Assembly (NCBI GenBank): GCA_944326455.1
Contig: CALVEA010000004.1
Span: 1 to 32,304 of the forward strand
DNA from: Candidatus Gastranaerophilales bacterium
Lineage (GTDB): Bacteria; Cyanobacteriota; Vampirovibrionia; Gastranaerophilales; Gastranaerophilaceae
Direction: 5' to 3'
DNA: 32,304 nucleotides
A model generated the notes under the pieces. That model did no database searches, was not told where the DNA came from, and saw nothing but the letters and a program-made list of their open reading frames with translations. A program made the position numbers and the translations under genes. Positions 8,540 to 17,553 of the stretch are shown in pieces (position 1 is the stretch's first letter; each line of letters starts with the position of its first letter).

Positions 8540-9372
8540 AGCTTTCTTGCATTGTTGGATAATAAATTTTCTAAAAGTTCTTCATCTTCAAAATATTCAA
8601 GAACTCTGTTTTTAAAGATTTCAAGATTATAATTGTAACTTTTTCTTGTATGATTAAAAGCTCCTACCGGGGCATCAGAACCCCATAGAATCCTGAAGGT
8701 TTGATTCCCCTTTTTTGTGCTGCGCAAGCTTTTTATAAGCATAAGGGTATCATCCAAGGATTCATTTATTCTCTCAAAAGCAAAATCTATCCACGAAATA
8801 TCGACATACAAATTGGCTTTTTCATTTTCAATGGAATCCAGTAATATCTCAATGGCTTTTTGATGGCATTCTTTTGGTCCGGTGGACAGATGCCCGAGGA
8901 TTATAGGTACATCAGGAAATTTTTGAGCTTTTTTGTATATTAGTACGGGTGAAGAGAACCTTGATTTAATATGTCCTGAATGGTACAGACAAGGTTTTTT
9001 AAATTCTCTTGCTATTTCAAGATACTTATCATATTTTTCATTGTCTGCCGGGAGTCTCATATATTCGGGATGAATTTTAAGTCCTATAAAATCAGGGTAT
9101 TTTTCAAGCAAATTTCTCATAGTATTGCTATCTTGACTTATATTCGGCTGGCAAACCGCAAGAGGTTTTAATTTAGGATACTTTCTTGTAATGTCAAGCA
9201 TTTCAAGGTTACAATCCAATTCTCTTTTAAAACTTTCAGGGAAAGCCGCGTCTATACCGTTAAGATTTGAGCATATTGCATAATCAACCTCTTGTATAAT
9301 TTCCAAGAGATATTCCGGAGAAAAATCTCCCCAATTAGAGTTTCCGATGTGTGTATGTGAGTCTATTATCAT
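8527..9372 (-). CDS. TIM-barrel amidohydrolase (amidohydro_2 type)
   Basis: A 281-residue cytoplasmic metal-dependent hydrolase. It opens with 'MIIDSHTHIG' (HxH metal site), has 'GLKIHPEY' and 'ILGHLSTG' in the middle (metal His residues) and ends with 'ILWGSDAPVG' (catalytic Asp) and 'NNARKLYGF', the classic amidohydrolase_2 tail. Substrate is unknown. It is the last of four closely packed leftward genes (LysM protein, RadA, glycosyltransferase, this gene), 11 bp after the glycosyltransferase. Confidence 0.85.
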   Translation of the reverse strand: MIIDSHTHIGNSNWGDFSPEYLLEIIQEVDYAICSNLNGIDAAFPESFKRELDCNLEMLDITRKYPKLKPLAVCQPNISQDSNTMRNLLEKYPDFIGLKIHPEYMRLPADNEKYDKYLEIAREFKKPCLYHSGHIKSRFSSPVLIYKKAQKFPDVPIILGHLSTGPKECHQKAIEILLDSIENEKANLYVDISWIDFAFERINESLDDTLMLIKSLRSTKKGNQTFRILWGSDAPVGAFNHTRKSYNYNLEIFKNRVLEYFEDEELLENLLSNNARKLYGF

Positions 9373-9383
9373 TCTTTTTTCCC

Positions 9384-10793
9384 TTAAAATTTCTTTTCAA
9401 AATATACTGCTTTACATTGCTTTGGCTTAAAATCCAGGTTTAAATCTTTTACTGCAAAGCCGTCAACTTTTGTCATTTCTTTGGCGCCCGGAATAATTGA
9501 TAAAAAGTAGTAACTGCCGGGCGGAAGCATTTTCAGTGCATTGTGGCAGCTTTCAATATCCAGGGTGCTGCAATGTATAATAATTGTATCAGAGGGTTGA
9601 ATTCCTATCTTGTTGAGATAAAGTTCATAATCAGTATAATCATGATTTAAAATTATTTTATCGGATTTTTTGAGATTATTTTTTAAGTATGCAGCTGCTT
9701 CTCTTGCATAAGAGTATGAAAATCCGGTTTGTTCCGGATAATAATTAGGGAGTGAATATATCATTATGAGTGCAAGCAGAATTTTTATAGTGTTTGCTGC
9801 TCGATTTTCAATTGACGATAACATTATAATAAAGCAAGGAAGTACAAATAAAATTAACCTTGGTTGAACAGCGTATTTATGAACCAAGGAAGCAAATATA
9901 AGTAATACTACCGGAACAATCAGCAGCAGCTTTTTATGTAAATTGGACTTAGCAATACAATACCAAAAGAAAAAGCCCAGTACTATTAATCCTGATATAA
10001 CAGATAAGAATTTTCCTGCTGCAAATAATTCCCCAAAACGAATAAAGAATCTCAATGGATGAGCTAAGCTTAAAAATCCGTAAGTTCTGTTCCAAAATTC
10101 TTCCATACTATTGTAATTCAGACCAAATACAAATTTTAAACTTATCAGATAATATATTACTCCGGAAAAAACAAACGGAATTACTGTTTTTGTTGCAGAT
10201 TTCCGGTTTTTTATAAACAATACTAAAAAGCCCGAGGCTATGATAAAAAATGAAGAATATGAAAACCAAGGAATTAATGCAATTACAAAAGAATAAGCTG
10301 GTTTTAATTTTTCTTGAGCAATTATTTTATAAAAAATTATCAGTAAGATAATTGAACATAATAATTCAGTAGAATACTGTTTAAATTGTGCACAATAAAT
10401 AATTGCGCAGGGATTCAGATTAAAAAGTAAAAGAGACCAGAATATATATTTTTTGTTATTAAAGACGAGTTTAGAAAGATAATAAAAAGCCGGAATTGTG
10501 CATAAACCGGCGACAAAAGGTATTATTCGCAGAACCATGTCGCGGTAATAATCTGTTGCGGGATTAAATATATTTAACAAAAGTTTAGAGGCAATGCTAA
10601 ATCCCGGCGGTGCAGCCTGCATTCTATCTAATCCTCTTAATAATTCCCAGTAAGATTTTTCATAAATATTAAAAGCCAGATGAACTTCATCGCACCACAA
10701 CGATTGATTGCGAAGAAAAACATAGCACCTAAACAAAATCCCAAGTGCTAAAATAACAGCCAAGCCAATTTTATAAACTCTATCTTTAATCAT
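9384..10793 (-). CDS. GT-C fold membrane glycosyltransferase (PMT/ArnT-like)
   Basis: A 469-residue multi-span membrane protein with about ten hydrophobic segments. The first periplasmic loop holds 'SLWCDEVHLA', with the acidic pair D35-E36 expected for GT-C enzymes that use polyprenyl-phosphate sugars. 'QAAPPGFSIASKLLL' and 'CAQFKQYSTELL' match the GT39/ArnT/RgtA-type pattern. A C-terminal soluble domain (about 350-469) follows the last span. The acceptor is not readable. The ATG directly follows the RadA stop codon with no gap, so the two are translationally linked. Confidence 0.82.
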   Translation of the reverse strand: MIKDRVYKIGLAVILALGILFRCYVFLRNQSLWCDEVHLAFNIYEKSYWELLRGLDRMQAAPPGFSIASKLLLNIFNPATDYYRDMVLRIIPFVAGLCTIPAFYYLSKLVFNNKKYIFWSLLLFNLNPCAIIYCAQFKQYSTELLCSIILLIIFYKIIAQEKLKPAYSFVIALIPWFSYSSFFIIASGFLVLFIKNRKSATKTVIPFVFSGVIYYLISLKFVFGLNYNSMEEFWNRTYGFLSLAHPLRFFIRFGELFAAGKFLSVISGLIVLGFFFWYCIAKSNLHKKLLLIVPVVLLIFASLVHKYAVQPRLILFVLPCFIIMLSSIENRAANTIKILLALIMIYSLPNYYPEQTGFSYSYAREAAAYLKNNLKKSDKIILNHDYTDYELYLNKIGIQPSDTIIIHCSTLDIESCHNALKMLPPGSYYFLSIIPGAKEMTKVDGFAVKDLNLDFKPKQCKAVYFEKKF

Positions 10794-12158
10794 TTATCCT
10801 TTAACAGCTCTTGTTATAGCTTCAATAATTCTCTTGACTTTAACAACTTCGATTCCGGAAATATCATCCGATATGTCATTAGAATAAGGTATAATTATTT
10901 TTTTAAATCCGAGTTTTTGTGCTTCATTAATCCTTTTGTCAATATGATTAACCGCTCTGATTTCTCCGGATAGCCCTATTTCTCCGACAATGGCTGTATG
11001 AGAATCAAAGACAACATCTCTAACGCAAGTAATTATGGCAAGAGCAATTCCTAAGTCTGCAGCAGGTTCAGAAACATCAATCCCGCCGATAACATTAACA
11101 TAAACATCCTGTTTGGAGAGGTTAAGCCCGATTCTTTTTTCAAGAACTGCAAGTATTTGTAATACACGGCTTAAGTCTACACCGTTTGCAACTCTCCTCG
11201 GAGCCGGATAAGGAGTTGTTCCGACCAATGCCTGAATCTCTACCAAAAGAGGTCTTGTCCCCTCGCTTGTCACAATAATAGTGCTGCCAGGAGTCTGGGT
11301 CTGATTATATTCTTTCAGGAAAAGTTCACTGGGGTTAATTACTTCTGTTAATCCTTTTGCGCTCATTTCAAAAATTCCGACTTCAGAAGTGTTGCCGAAC
11401 CTATTTTTAATAGAGCGTAAAATTCTATAAGTTTTGTATTTGTCTCCCTCGAATTGTATAACAGCGTCCACCATGTGTTCCAGAACCTTAGGTCCCGCTA
11501 TATTTCCTTCTTTTGTGACATGCCCGATAACAATAATTGAAGTATTGTTAGTCTTGGCTACTCCCATCAATTCATTGCAGCATTCTCTTATTTGAGAGAC
11601 ACTTCCTGCAGAACTTTGTATCAAAGATGTGTAAATTGCCTGTATACTATCTACGATGACCAAATCCGGCTGCATTTCCAAAATATGTTTTTTTATTAAT
11701 TCCAGATTGGTCTGCGGATAAATATAAAGGTTGTCAGATTGAACCCCTAATCTTTCGGCTCTAAGTTTAATTTGGCTGGAAGACTCTTCTGCTGAGATAT
11801 AGAGGACTTTTTTACCATTCTTGCAAAGTGCGCCGCTTGTTTGTAATAAAATCGTGGATTTTCCAATTCCCGGATCTCCGGCTATTAAAACCAAAGAGCC
11901 TTGAACAATTCCGCCTCCTAATACTCTGTCAAATTCTGAAATGCCGGTAGATACACGTATCTCTGAATCCATTTCAATCTCACTGAGTCGTTTAGGCGGA
12001 GTATTGTCAGGAAGAATTTCGACACTTTGCGGGGTTTTATCTCCGCTAACTTCCTCAACAAAAGAACCCCAAGAACCGCATTCGGGGCATTTACCCAGAT
12101 ATCCTGCAGTTTCGTAACCGCAATTTTGACATACGTACTTGGTTTTAACTTTTGCCAT
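10794..12158 (-). CDS. radA: DNA repair protein RadA (Sms)
   Basis: A 454-residue branch-migration ATPase acting in recombinational repair. The N-terminal zinc finger has C10-x2-C13 and C24-x2-C27. The RecA-like core carries Walker A 'GDPGIGKST' (94-102), Walker B 'LVIVDSIQ', and the diagnostic 'KNRFG' motif at 251-255. A Lon-like C-terminal domain follows, with 'GGIDVSEPAADLGIALAI'. Length and domain order are normal. It lies 6 bp after the LysM gene and runs directly into the glycosyltransferase gene. Confidence 0.97.
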   Translation of the reverse strand: MAKVKTKYVCQNCGYETAGYLGKCPECGSWGSFVEEVSGDKTPQSVEILPDNTPPKRLSEIEMDSEIRVSTGISEFDRVLGGGIVQGSLVLIAGDPGIGKSTILLQTSGALCKNGKKVLYISAEESSSQIKLRAERLGVQSDNLYIYPQTNLELIKKHILEMQPDLVIVDSIQAIYTSLIQSSAGSVSQIRECCNELMGVAKTNNTSIIVIGHVTKEGNIAGPKVLEHMVDAVIQFEGDKYKTYRILRSIKNRFGNTSEVGIFEMSAKGLTEVINPSELFLKEYNQTQTPGSTIIVTSEGTRPLLVEIQALVGTTPYPAPRRVANGVDLSRVLQILAVLEKRIGLNLSKQDVYVNVIGGIDVSEPAADLGIALAIITCVRDVVFDSHTAIVGEIGLSGEIRAVNHIDKRINEAQKLGFKKIIIPYSNDISDDISGIEVVKVKRIIEAITRAVKG

Positions 12159-12164
12159 CTCTTA

Positions 12165-12716
12165 TTAATTCATAGGAATAATTAACTTTTGACCGATTGA
12201 CAAAGCATTAGGATTAGCCATCTTGTTAGCATCCTGAATAGCATTAACTTTGTTCATATCAAAAGAACCATAAAATCTGATAACGATACTTTCTAAAGTA
12301 TCTCCTTCTTTTACGACATATTCTTCATTTGCAAGAACTGCGGCTGATGGTTTTACAGAAGCTGTGTCCGCAGGAATAAATGAAAATTTGCCGGATTCAG
12401 CTGCTGCTTTCTTAGGAGGTACTACTATATCATCCTTTGGTGTTGAAAAACTAACCAAAAGGCTTACTAATGTGGTGATAGCAAGAGTAACTATAACACC
12501 CAGAATCAACCCGGTTACGAAATAAACTTGAGGGGCTTTTTCGTTTTTGTTAGGTTTAACACCGAAAGATTGCCACAGAACATCAAGTTCTCTTGTTTTA
12601 TTCTGTGACTTATAAAAATCTTCATCTTGATGCTGCTTGTTATAACGGGATAATTTCTCCATCATAGCAACTTTTTCTCTGGTAATGTTTGATCTTCTTA
12701 GCGTAGTACTTTTCAT
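12165..12716 (-). CDS. Single-pass membrane protein with a C-terminal LysM domain
   Basis: A 183-residue protein with a charged cytoplasmic N-terminus of about 65 residues, one membrane span (about 66-88) and a linker. It ends in one LysM domain at about 132-182 ('YVVKEGDTLESIVIRFYG ... ANPNALSIGQKLIIP'). LysM binds N-acetylglucosamine-containing glycans, so it may tether the envelope to peptidoglycan. First gene of the leftward run with radA. The 132-bp gap upstream probably holds its promoter. Confidence 0.85.
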   Translation of the reverse strand: MKSTTLRRSNITREKVAMMEKLSRYNKQHQDEDFYKSQNKTRELDVLWQSFGVKPNKNEKAPQVYFVTGLILGVIVTLAITTLVSLLVSFSTPKDDIVVPPKKAAAESGKFSFIPADTASVKPSAAVLANEEYVVKEGDTLESIVIRFYGSFDMNKVNAIQDANKMANPNALSIGQKLIIPMN

Positions 12717-12953
12717 ATCACCTCATAAACTGCATGGAATCTAACCCTACCATACAATACAAAACTTATCATAAAAAATGATTTTGCGCAAATTTGTAAA
12801 GAGCTATGTAAATTTATATTAAGTTAACTTAAAGAAAATTACCTTGATATGAAAATTGGTATTCTGCATATTTATCTAATCTTAATATCATCGCTCTTTA
12901 CTGAAATTGTCCGTTGTAATATAATAACCTTATTAAGAAGGAAAAGAGAAGGT

Positions 12954-13952
12954 ATGAAAGAACAAAAAATTGCTGTAATCGGTTTTGGAATGTGGGGACG
13001 AAATATTGTCCGCAATTTTTATAACTTGAATGTTCTTGATATTGTGTGTGATTTGGATGACGAGTCATTGAGAATAGTAAAAGAACAATATCCGGGCGTA
13101 AAAGTAACAAAGGATTTCAATGACATTATAAATGACGATTCTATTACCGGTGTTGCGGTTGTGACTCCGAGTCATACTCACTTTAAAATGGTTAAAGCCA
13201 TGCTTGAAGCCGGTAAGAATGTTTATGTTGAAAAACCTATTTCGACCGTAGCGGAAGAAGCTAAAGTCCTTACGGAACTTGCAGAGGAAAAAGGTTTGAT
13301 ATTAATGGTGGGGCATCTTCTTTTGTACCATCCTGCTGTTAACAGGCTTAAGATGCTTATTGAAGAAGGAGCTTTGGGGGAACTTGTTTATGCTCAAAGC
13401 GACAGATTGAATGTAAATTATCATAAGAATGACAGAAGTGTTATGTGGGATTTGGCTCCGCATGATGTTTCAATGATAGCTTATGTTACAGGTAAAAATC
13501 CAGTTAAAGTTATATCAGCTATCGGCTGCTCTTCCGAAAAAAATGCGATTATGGATATTACTCATATAGGAGTAGAATTTGAAGGCGGTCTTATAGCCCA
13601 TATCTCAGACAGCTGGATAACGCCGCAAAAACGTGTAACTTTGCTTGTAAGAGGTACAAAAGCGACTGCTATTTTTGATGATACAGCTCCGACAGATAAA
13701 CTAAAAGTTTACGACAACTTTATTCCGGCAAATACTCAGAATTATCCGCTGGATTATATAGAGATTGAGCCTCTTAAACTTGAGTGCCAGCATTTCTTAA
13801 ACTGCTGTTCATCAGGTCACAAAGCCCGTTCGGATGGTGAAAACGGTTATACAGTTGTTAGTATCTTGGAAGAAGCAGAAAAAATTATGCTTGGTTCTAA
13901 ATTGGAAGATTTGAACAAAAAAGATTTTGCCCTTTCCAGAATGAAAGTGTAG
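12954..13952 (+). CDS. Gfo/Idh/MocA family NAD(P)-dependent oxidoreductase
   Basis: A 332-residue cytoplasmic sugar-type dehydrogenase. The N-terminal Rossmann fold carries 'IAVIGFGMWGRN', then 'VAVVTPSHTHFKMV' and the conserved 'VYVEKPIS' (the EKP Lys is catalytic in the family). The C-terminal half has 'WDLAPHDVSMI' with the active-site His. The exact sugar substrate, probably a nucleotide sugar or inositol-like compound, cannot be stated. The ATG at 12954 fits the family start; an upstream in-frame ATG at 12849 adds 35 non-conserved residues. It begins a rightward set of four genes. Confidence 0.9.
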   Translation: MKEQKIAVIGFGMWGRNIVRNFYNLNVLDIVCDLDDESLRIVKEQYPGVKVTKDFNDIINDDSITGVAVVTPSHTHFKMVKAMLEAGKNVYVEKPISTVAEEAKVLTELAEEKGLILMVGHLLLYHPAVNRLKMLIEEGALGELVYAQSDRLNVNYHKNDRSVMWDLAPHDVSMIAYVTGKNPVKVISAIGCSSEKNAIMDITHIGVEFEGGLIAHISDSWITPQKRVTLLVRGTKATAIFDDTAPTDKLKVYDNFIPANTQNYPLDYIEIEPLKLECQHFLNCCSSGHKARSDGENGYTVVSILEEAEKIMLGSKLEDLNKKDFALSRMKV

Positions 13953-14024
13953 GAAATAGATTCCATCTCCTGCTGCGGGAGTAGGACAGGGTTAGCGGAT
14001 TTATAAGAATAAAAAGGTTGAAAA

Positions 14025-14645
14025 ATGGCAAATTTTATTTCAATATTCAGAGTTTTAGTTATGTTTGTTGCAGTGTATTTAATATACACATGTCAAGGAA
14101 ATGCAATTGCGTATACGTGGGCTTTAATTCTTACTATCATTGCATTTGCGCTTGACGGTGTCGATGGATATGTTGCAAGAAAATTCCATGAAGAATCAAA
14201 ATTCGGTGCCCTTTTAGATATTATGGGTGACAGAATTGTTGAAAATACCTATTGGATACTCTTTGCAGTTATGGGATGGTTGAGTATTTTATTTCCGCTT
14301 ATAGCTATTACAAGAGGGTTTATTACGGATACGATAAGGAGCGCTGCTATGGAGCAGGGCATGACAGCCTTTGGCAAGACAAGCATGCAAAAAAATCCTA
14401 TTTGTTTATTTATAACCGGTTCTAAATTTATGAGAATAAGCTATGCCGTTGCAAAAGTTTTAGCATTTGTTTTAATAATAACAGCTCAGGTTCCTGTATG
14501 TCCGAATAGAGAAATTGTTGGCACTATAGGTTTTTGGGCAGCGGTATTTGCAATAGTATTTTGTGTGGTCCGAGGTTTGCCTGTAGTTATTGAAGCAAAG
14601 TATTTATTTGAACCAAAAACAGAAGAAGGCAAGGAGAATGCCTAA
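14025..14645 (+). CDS. CDP-alcohol phosphatidyltransferase family membrane enzyme
   Basis: A 206-residue integral membrane protein with about five spans. It holds the complete CDP-OH-P transferase motif: D44-G45-x2-A/R up to R52, G61, D65 and D69 within 'DGVDGYVARKF ... GALLDIMGD'. The family swaps CMP from a CDP-activated lipid head with an alcohol. PgsA (phosphatidylglycerophosphate synthase) is the usual housekeeping member, but sequence alone does not fix the alcohol. The 3' end overlaps trmL by 8 nt. Confidence 0.88.
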   Translation: MANFISIFRVLVMFVAVYLIYTCQGNAIAYTWALILTIIAFALDGVDGYVARKFHEESKFGALLDIMGDRIVENTYWILFAVMGWLSILFPLIAITRGFITDTIRSAAMEQGMTAFGKTSMQKNPICLFITGSKFMRISYAVAKVLAFVLIITAQVPVCPNREIVGTIGFWAAVFAIVFCVVRGLPVVIEAKYLFEPKTEEGKENA

Positions 14646-15087
14646 ACTCAATATTGTTCTATATGAGCCGGAAATTCCGCAAAATACTGGTAATATAGCC
14701 CGGCTTTGTGCATGCACGGGAGCTTCTTTGTACCTTGTGGGGAAATTGGGATTTTCCCTGTCCAGTAAATATACAAAAAGAGCAGGTTTAGACTATTGGG
14801 ATAGCGTAGATTTACATAAAATTAATTCCATGGAGGAATTGTTTCAACTATTTCCTGATAGTAATTTCTATTATCTGACTACAAAAACAAAAAGAAAATA
14901 TACTGATATTGAATTCAAAGAGGGTGATTTCATTGTTTTTGGACCGGAAACAAGAGGTCTTCCGCAAGAATATGTTACGAAAGATACAGCACTTACGATA
15001 CCTATGAAAGACGGTCAGAGAAGTTTAAATCTTTCAAACTCTGTTGCAATAGTCGCTTACGAAGTTATAAGACAAATAGGCTTATAA
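14638..15087 (+). CDS. trmL: tRNA (cytidine/uridine-34 2'-O)-methyltransferase TrmL
   Basis: A 149-residue SPOUT methyltransferase that methylates the wobble ribose of tRNA-Leu isoacceptors. Motifs: 'LYEPEIPQNTGNIARLC' at the N-terminus, 'FGPETRGLP', and the knot motif 'IPMKDGQRSLNLSNSVAIV'. The length is standard. Start at 14638 with AAGGAG five bases upstream; it overlaps the preceding stop, indicating translational coupling. Confidence 0.94.
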   Translation: MPKLNIVLYEPEIPQNTGNIARLCACTGASLYLVGKLGFSLSSKYTKRAGLDYWDSVDLHKINSMEELFQLFPDSNFYYLTTKTKRKYTDIEFKEGDFIVFGPETRGLPQEYVTKDTALTIPMKDGQRSLNLSNSVAIVAYEVIRQIGL

Positions 15088-15121
15088 TTAGGTTCCCAGT
15101 GATAGAGAGGAGGCTGATTCT

Positions 15122-15928
15122 ATGACAGAATATAAAATGCCTGAACGAAAACAAGAATCCAATAAAGGAACTTTCGGAAAAGTTCTTAACATAGCCGGCT
15201 CAAAAAATTATATAGGAGCAGCCTATTTATCTACTGTAAGTATTTTGAAATCCGGCGGAGGTTTTGCGGCTTTAGGCACTGAAAAAAATATTATTCGCTC
15301 TATTTCAGCGATGCTGCCGGAAGCGGTTTATTTGGAAAGGAAGGAAATCCTAAAAAATATTACCAATTTTTCGGTATTTTTAATTGGCTGCGGATTAGGG
15401 CTGACATCTGCTTCAGTAAAGATTTTTAAGCAGGTTATAACTCGGTTGCAAAAAGAAACCGCGCCTGTAGTGATTGATGCGGACGGATTAAATATATTAG
15501 CAAAACTTCAAATTAAACTCCCACAAAATACGATTATTACGCCTCATCCGCTTGAAGCTGCCCGTCTTTTGGGATTAAATCTTGAAGATATTCTGTCTGA
15601 TTTGGAAGGAAGTGCTAAAAAACTTGTTGAGAAGTATAATTGTGTCACTGTTTTAAAAACTCACAGAACAATAATTTGTGATAAAAATAATTTGTTTATT
15701 AATGAATACGGAAATTCTGCTCTTGCAAAAGCAGGTTCAGGTGATGTCCTGGCTGGAATTATCGCAGGACTTCTTGCTCAAAAAATGTCTCTGTTTGAGG
15801 CTGCAAAACTTGGAATCTACCTGCATTCCAGAGCCGGAGAAATTGCATCCGGAGACTTAACGGAATATTCAGTGCTGGCTTCTGAACTGCCCGGGTATAT
15901 ACACAAAGCTATAAAAGAAATTTTATGA
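15122..15928 (+). CDS. nnrD: ADP/ATP-dependent NAD(P)H-hydrate dehydratase, stand-alone domain
   Basis: A 268-residue ribokinase-fold enzyme that repairs hydrated NAD(P)H. Motifs: 'LNIAGSKNYIGAAYLS', 'VIDADGLNIL', 'ITPHPLEAARLLG' and the nucleotide-binding 'ALAKAGSGDVLAGIIAGLLAQ'. Many bacteria fuse this to an NnrE epimerase domain; here only the dehydratase half is present and no epimerase is nearby. It converges on the 5'-nucleotidase gene with a 6-bp overlap. Confidence 0.92.
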   Translation: MTEYKMPERKQESNKGTFGKVLNIAGSKNYIGAAYLSTVSILKSGGGFAALGTEKNIIRSISAMLPEAVYLERKEILKNITNFSVFLIGCGLGLTSASVKIFKQVITRLQKETAPVVIDADGLNILAKLQIKLPQNTIITPHPLEAARLLGLNLEDILSDLEGSAKKLVEKYNCVTVLKTHRTIICDKNNLFINEYGNSALAKAGSGDVLAGIIAGLLAQKMSLFEAAKLGIYLHSRAGEIASGDLTEYSVLASELPGYIHKAIKEIL

Positions 15929-17497
15929 TTCAAATCGAACTCTTCCCGTTTGGTTAATTTCAATAGGTCTATTTAAATGTTTGATATATTCGCAGGCAAG
16001 ATAATCTTTGTTAAACGGATAATTGATACACTCTTCTTTAGGAGCAAGAATATCAAAATCAGCTCCTTCAAACATCATAAATGAATCTTGTGCTATTTTA
16101 TATAATTTATCTTCTCTGGGATTATCAATATCTATAGGGTGTTCAGTTCCGTCTCTGTCCACGAAGTTCATTGCAATAAGTTCCCCTTCTTCCGGATCAA
16201 CTGTATAGTTTAATCCCGATACTGCAAGCAGTCCCGGTTTATTACCGTGGGAATTATATGTAGTCTCTACCGTATGCTTGAACATATCTACAAGTTTTTT
16301 TTCAGATACATTTGCAACAGAAACTCTATCTTCAAATGGGGCAATGTCTTTGATATCTCTGGAATCAATTATGCCTTCTCTGAAAAAGCTCCTTGTCCCG
16401 CTGTTGTTCCAGAGGGCTATATCTGTATCTAATTCATGGCGCATTGCGTCACACATAAAATTTGCATGAGCATTTTCTTCTATCAGGGTCATAGGAGGCG
16501 GGGTTACAGACTTAATGTATCCGACAACTTCAGGCTCTCCTAAAATTTCATTTAGAACGTATTGATGGATTAGGTTTTTATGGAATAACGTTGTCTCTCC
16601 AATATTGTTCTGGGCTTTTGTAATAATTCCATCTTTATCAAATGTAAGGTTTAATTGTCCAAAGTAATTTCCGTTTTTTCCGGCTTCTGTAATAATCACA
16701 GGCTCGCCGGCTTTTGAATAGAATAAGTTTTGTCCTTCTTTAATATCTTTTATAAGTTCGTGGGTGTGACCGCCTATTATGACGTCGATTCCTTCGGTGT
16801 TTTGAGCAACGATTTTATCTTTTTCATGCCCAAGATGTGATAGCAAGAAAATTTTATTAACCCCAGCTTCTTTTAGTTGATTAATTTCTTTTTGGATATC
16901 TTCTATGGAGTCTTCTAAATCATCTACAGAACAGTCCTTGTGGTAAGACGGGTGAGTTATTCTGTCAGCCAAATCAATAGGAGCAGCTCCCACGAGACCT
17001 ATTTTCTCTCCTTTAACTTCTATAATTTCAGATTTTTTTATATAGTTGTCTAATTTCGCTCTTTGCAGTTCTTCAACTTCTTCCGGGTCTTCTATTTCTA
17101 TAGGTTCTTGTTTTAGGTTTGCGGCAAAATATTTGCCGTTATATTGCGAGATTGTATCCAAAAAGTCTTTTTGTTTTGTGTCCAGCTCATGATTGCCAAG
17201 AGCGGAACCTTTAATATTTGCCATATTCATAAATCTTACAACGGCTCTGTTAACAAGCTTATTTTTTTCATCTCCAATATCATTGTCTCCGGCTGAAAGT
17301 CTTAAATCTCCTTTTAGACCTGATAAGATTCTTGTCATGTTGTTTGTCTGTCCATGTAAGTCGTTGATGTAACCTACTGAAAGCTCAAAAGTATCTTTTG
17401 CCGGAGTTTTTTCCAGAGGAATCTGTTTAGAACCTTCTTGCTGTCTAAATGTAAATGTATATGGTTTGATGTTATATAAGGATAAGTTGATATTCAT
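15923..17497 (-). CDS. 5'-nucleotidase/UshA-type metallophosphoesterase, paralogue 1
   Basis: A 524-residue two-domain protein. The metallophosphatase domain (about 38-330) has the dimetal motifs 'NDLHGQ', 'SAGDNDIGDE', 'ALGNHELD', 'LLSHLGH' and 'GGHTHEL'. The C-terminal 5'-nucleotidase domain (about 350-524) has 'NNSGTRSFFREGIIDSRDI' and 'SFMMFEGADFDIL' for nucleoside binding. Family members remove phosphate from nucleotides or split UDP-sugars, usually in the periplasm. No signal peptide is visible: the protein opens with about 35 polar residues containing 'YTFTFRQQEG'. A close paralogue lies immediately upstream on the same strand. Confidence 0.88.
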   Translation of the reverse strand: MNINLSLYNIKPYTFTFRQQEGSKQIPLEKTPAKDTFELSVGYINDLHGQTNNMTRILSGLKGDLRLSAGDNDIGDEKNKLVNRAVVRFMNMANIKGSALGNHELDTKQKDFLDTISQYNGKYFAANLKQEPIEIEDPEEVEELQRAKLDNYIKKSEIIEVKGEKIGLVGAAPIDLADRITHPSYHKDCSVDDLEDSIEDIQKEINQLKEAGVNKIFLLSHLGHEKDKIVAQNTEGIDVIIGGHTHELIKDIKEGQNLFYSKAGEPVIITEAGKNGNYFGQLNLTFDKDGIITKAQNNIGETTLFHKNLIHQYVLNEILGEPEVVGYIKSVTPPPMTLIEENAHANFMCDAMRHELDTDIALWNNSGTRSFFREGIIDSRDIKDIAPFEDRVSVANVSEKKLVDMFKHTVETTYNSHGNKPGLLAVSGLNYTVDPEEGELIAMNFVDRDGTEHPIDIDNPREDKLYKIAQDSFMMFEGADFDILAPKEECINYPFNKDYLACEYIKHLNRPIEINQTGRVRFES

Positions 17498-17553
17498 TAT
17501 TTCCTGCTTTTTGGGTAATAAAACTTCTGAAAAAAGTTTTTTGCTATTTCAGA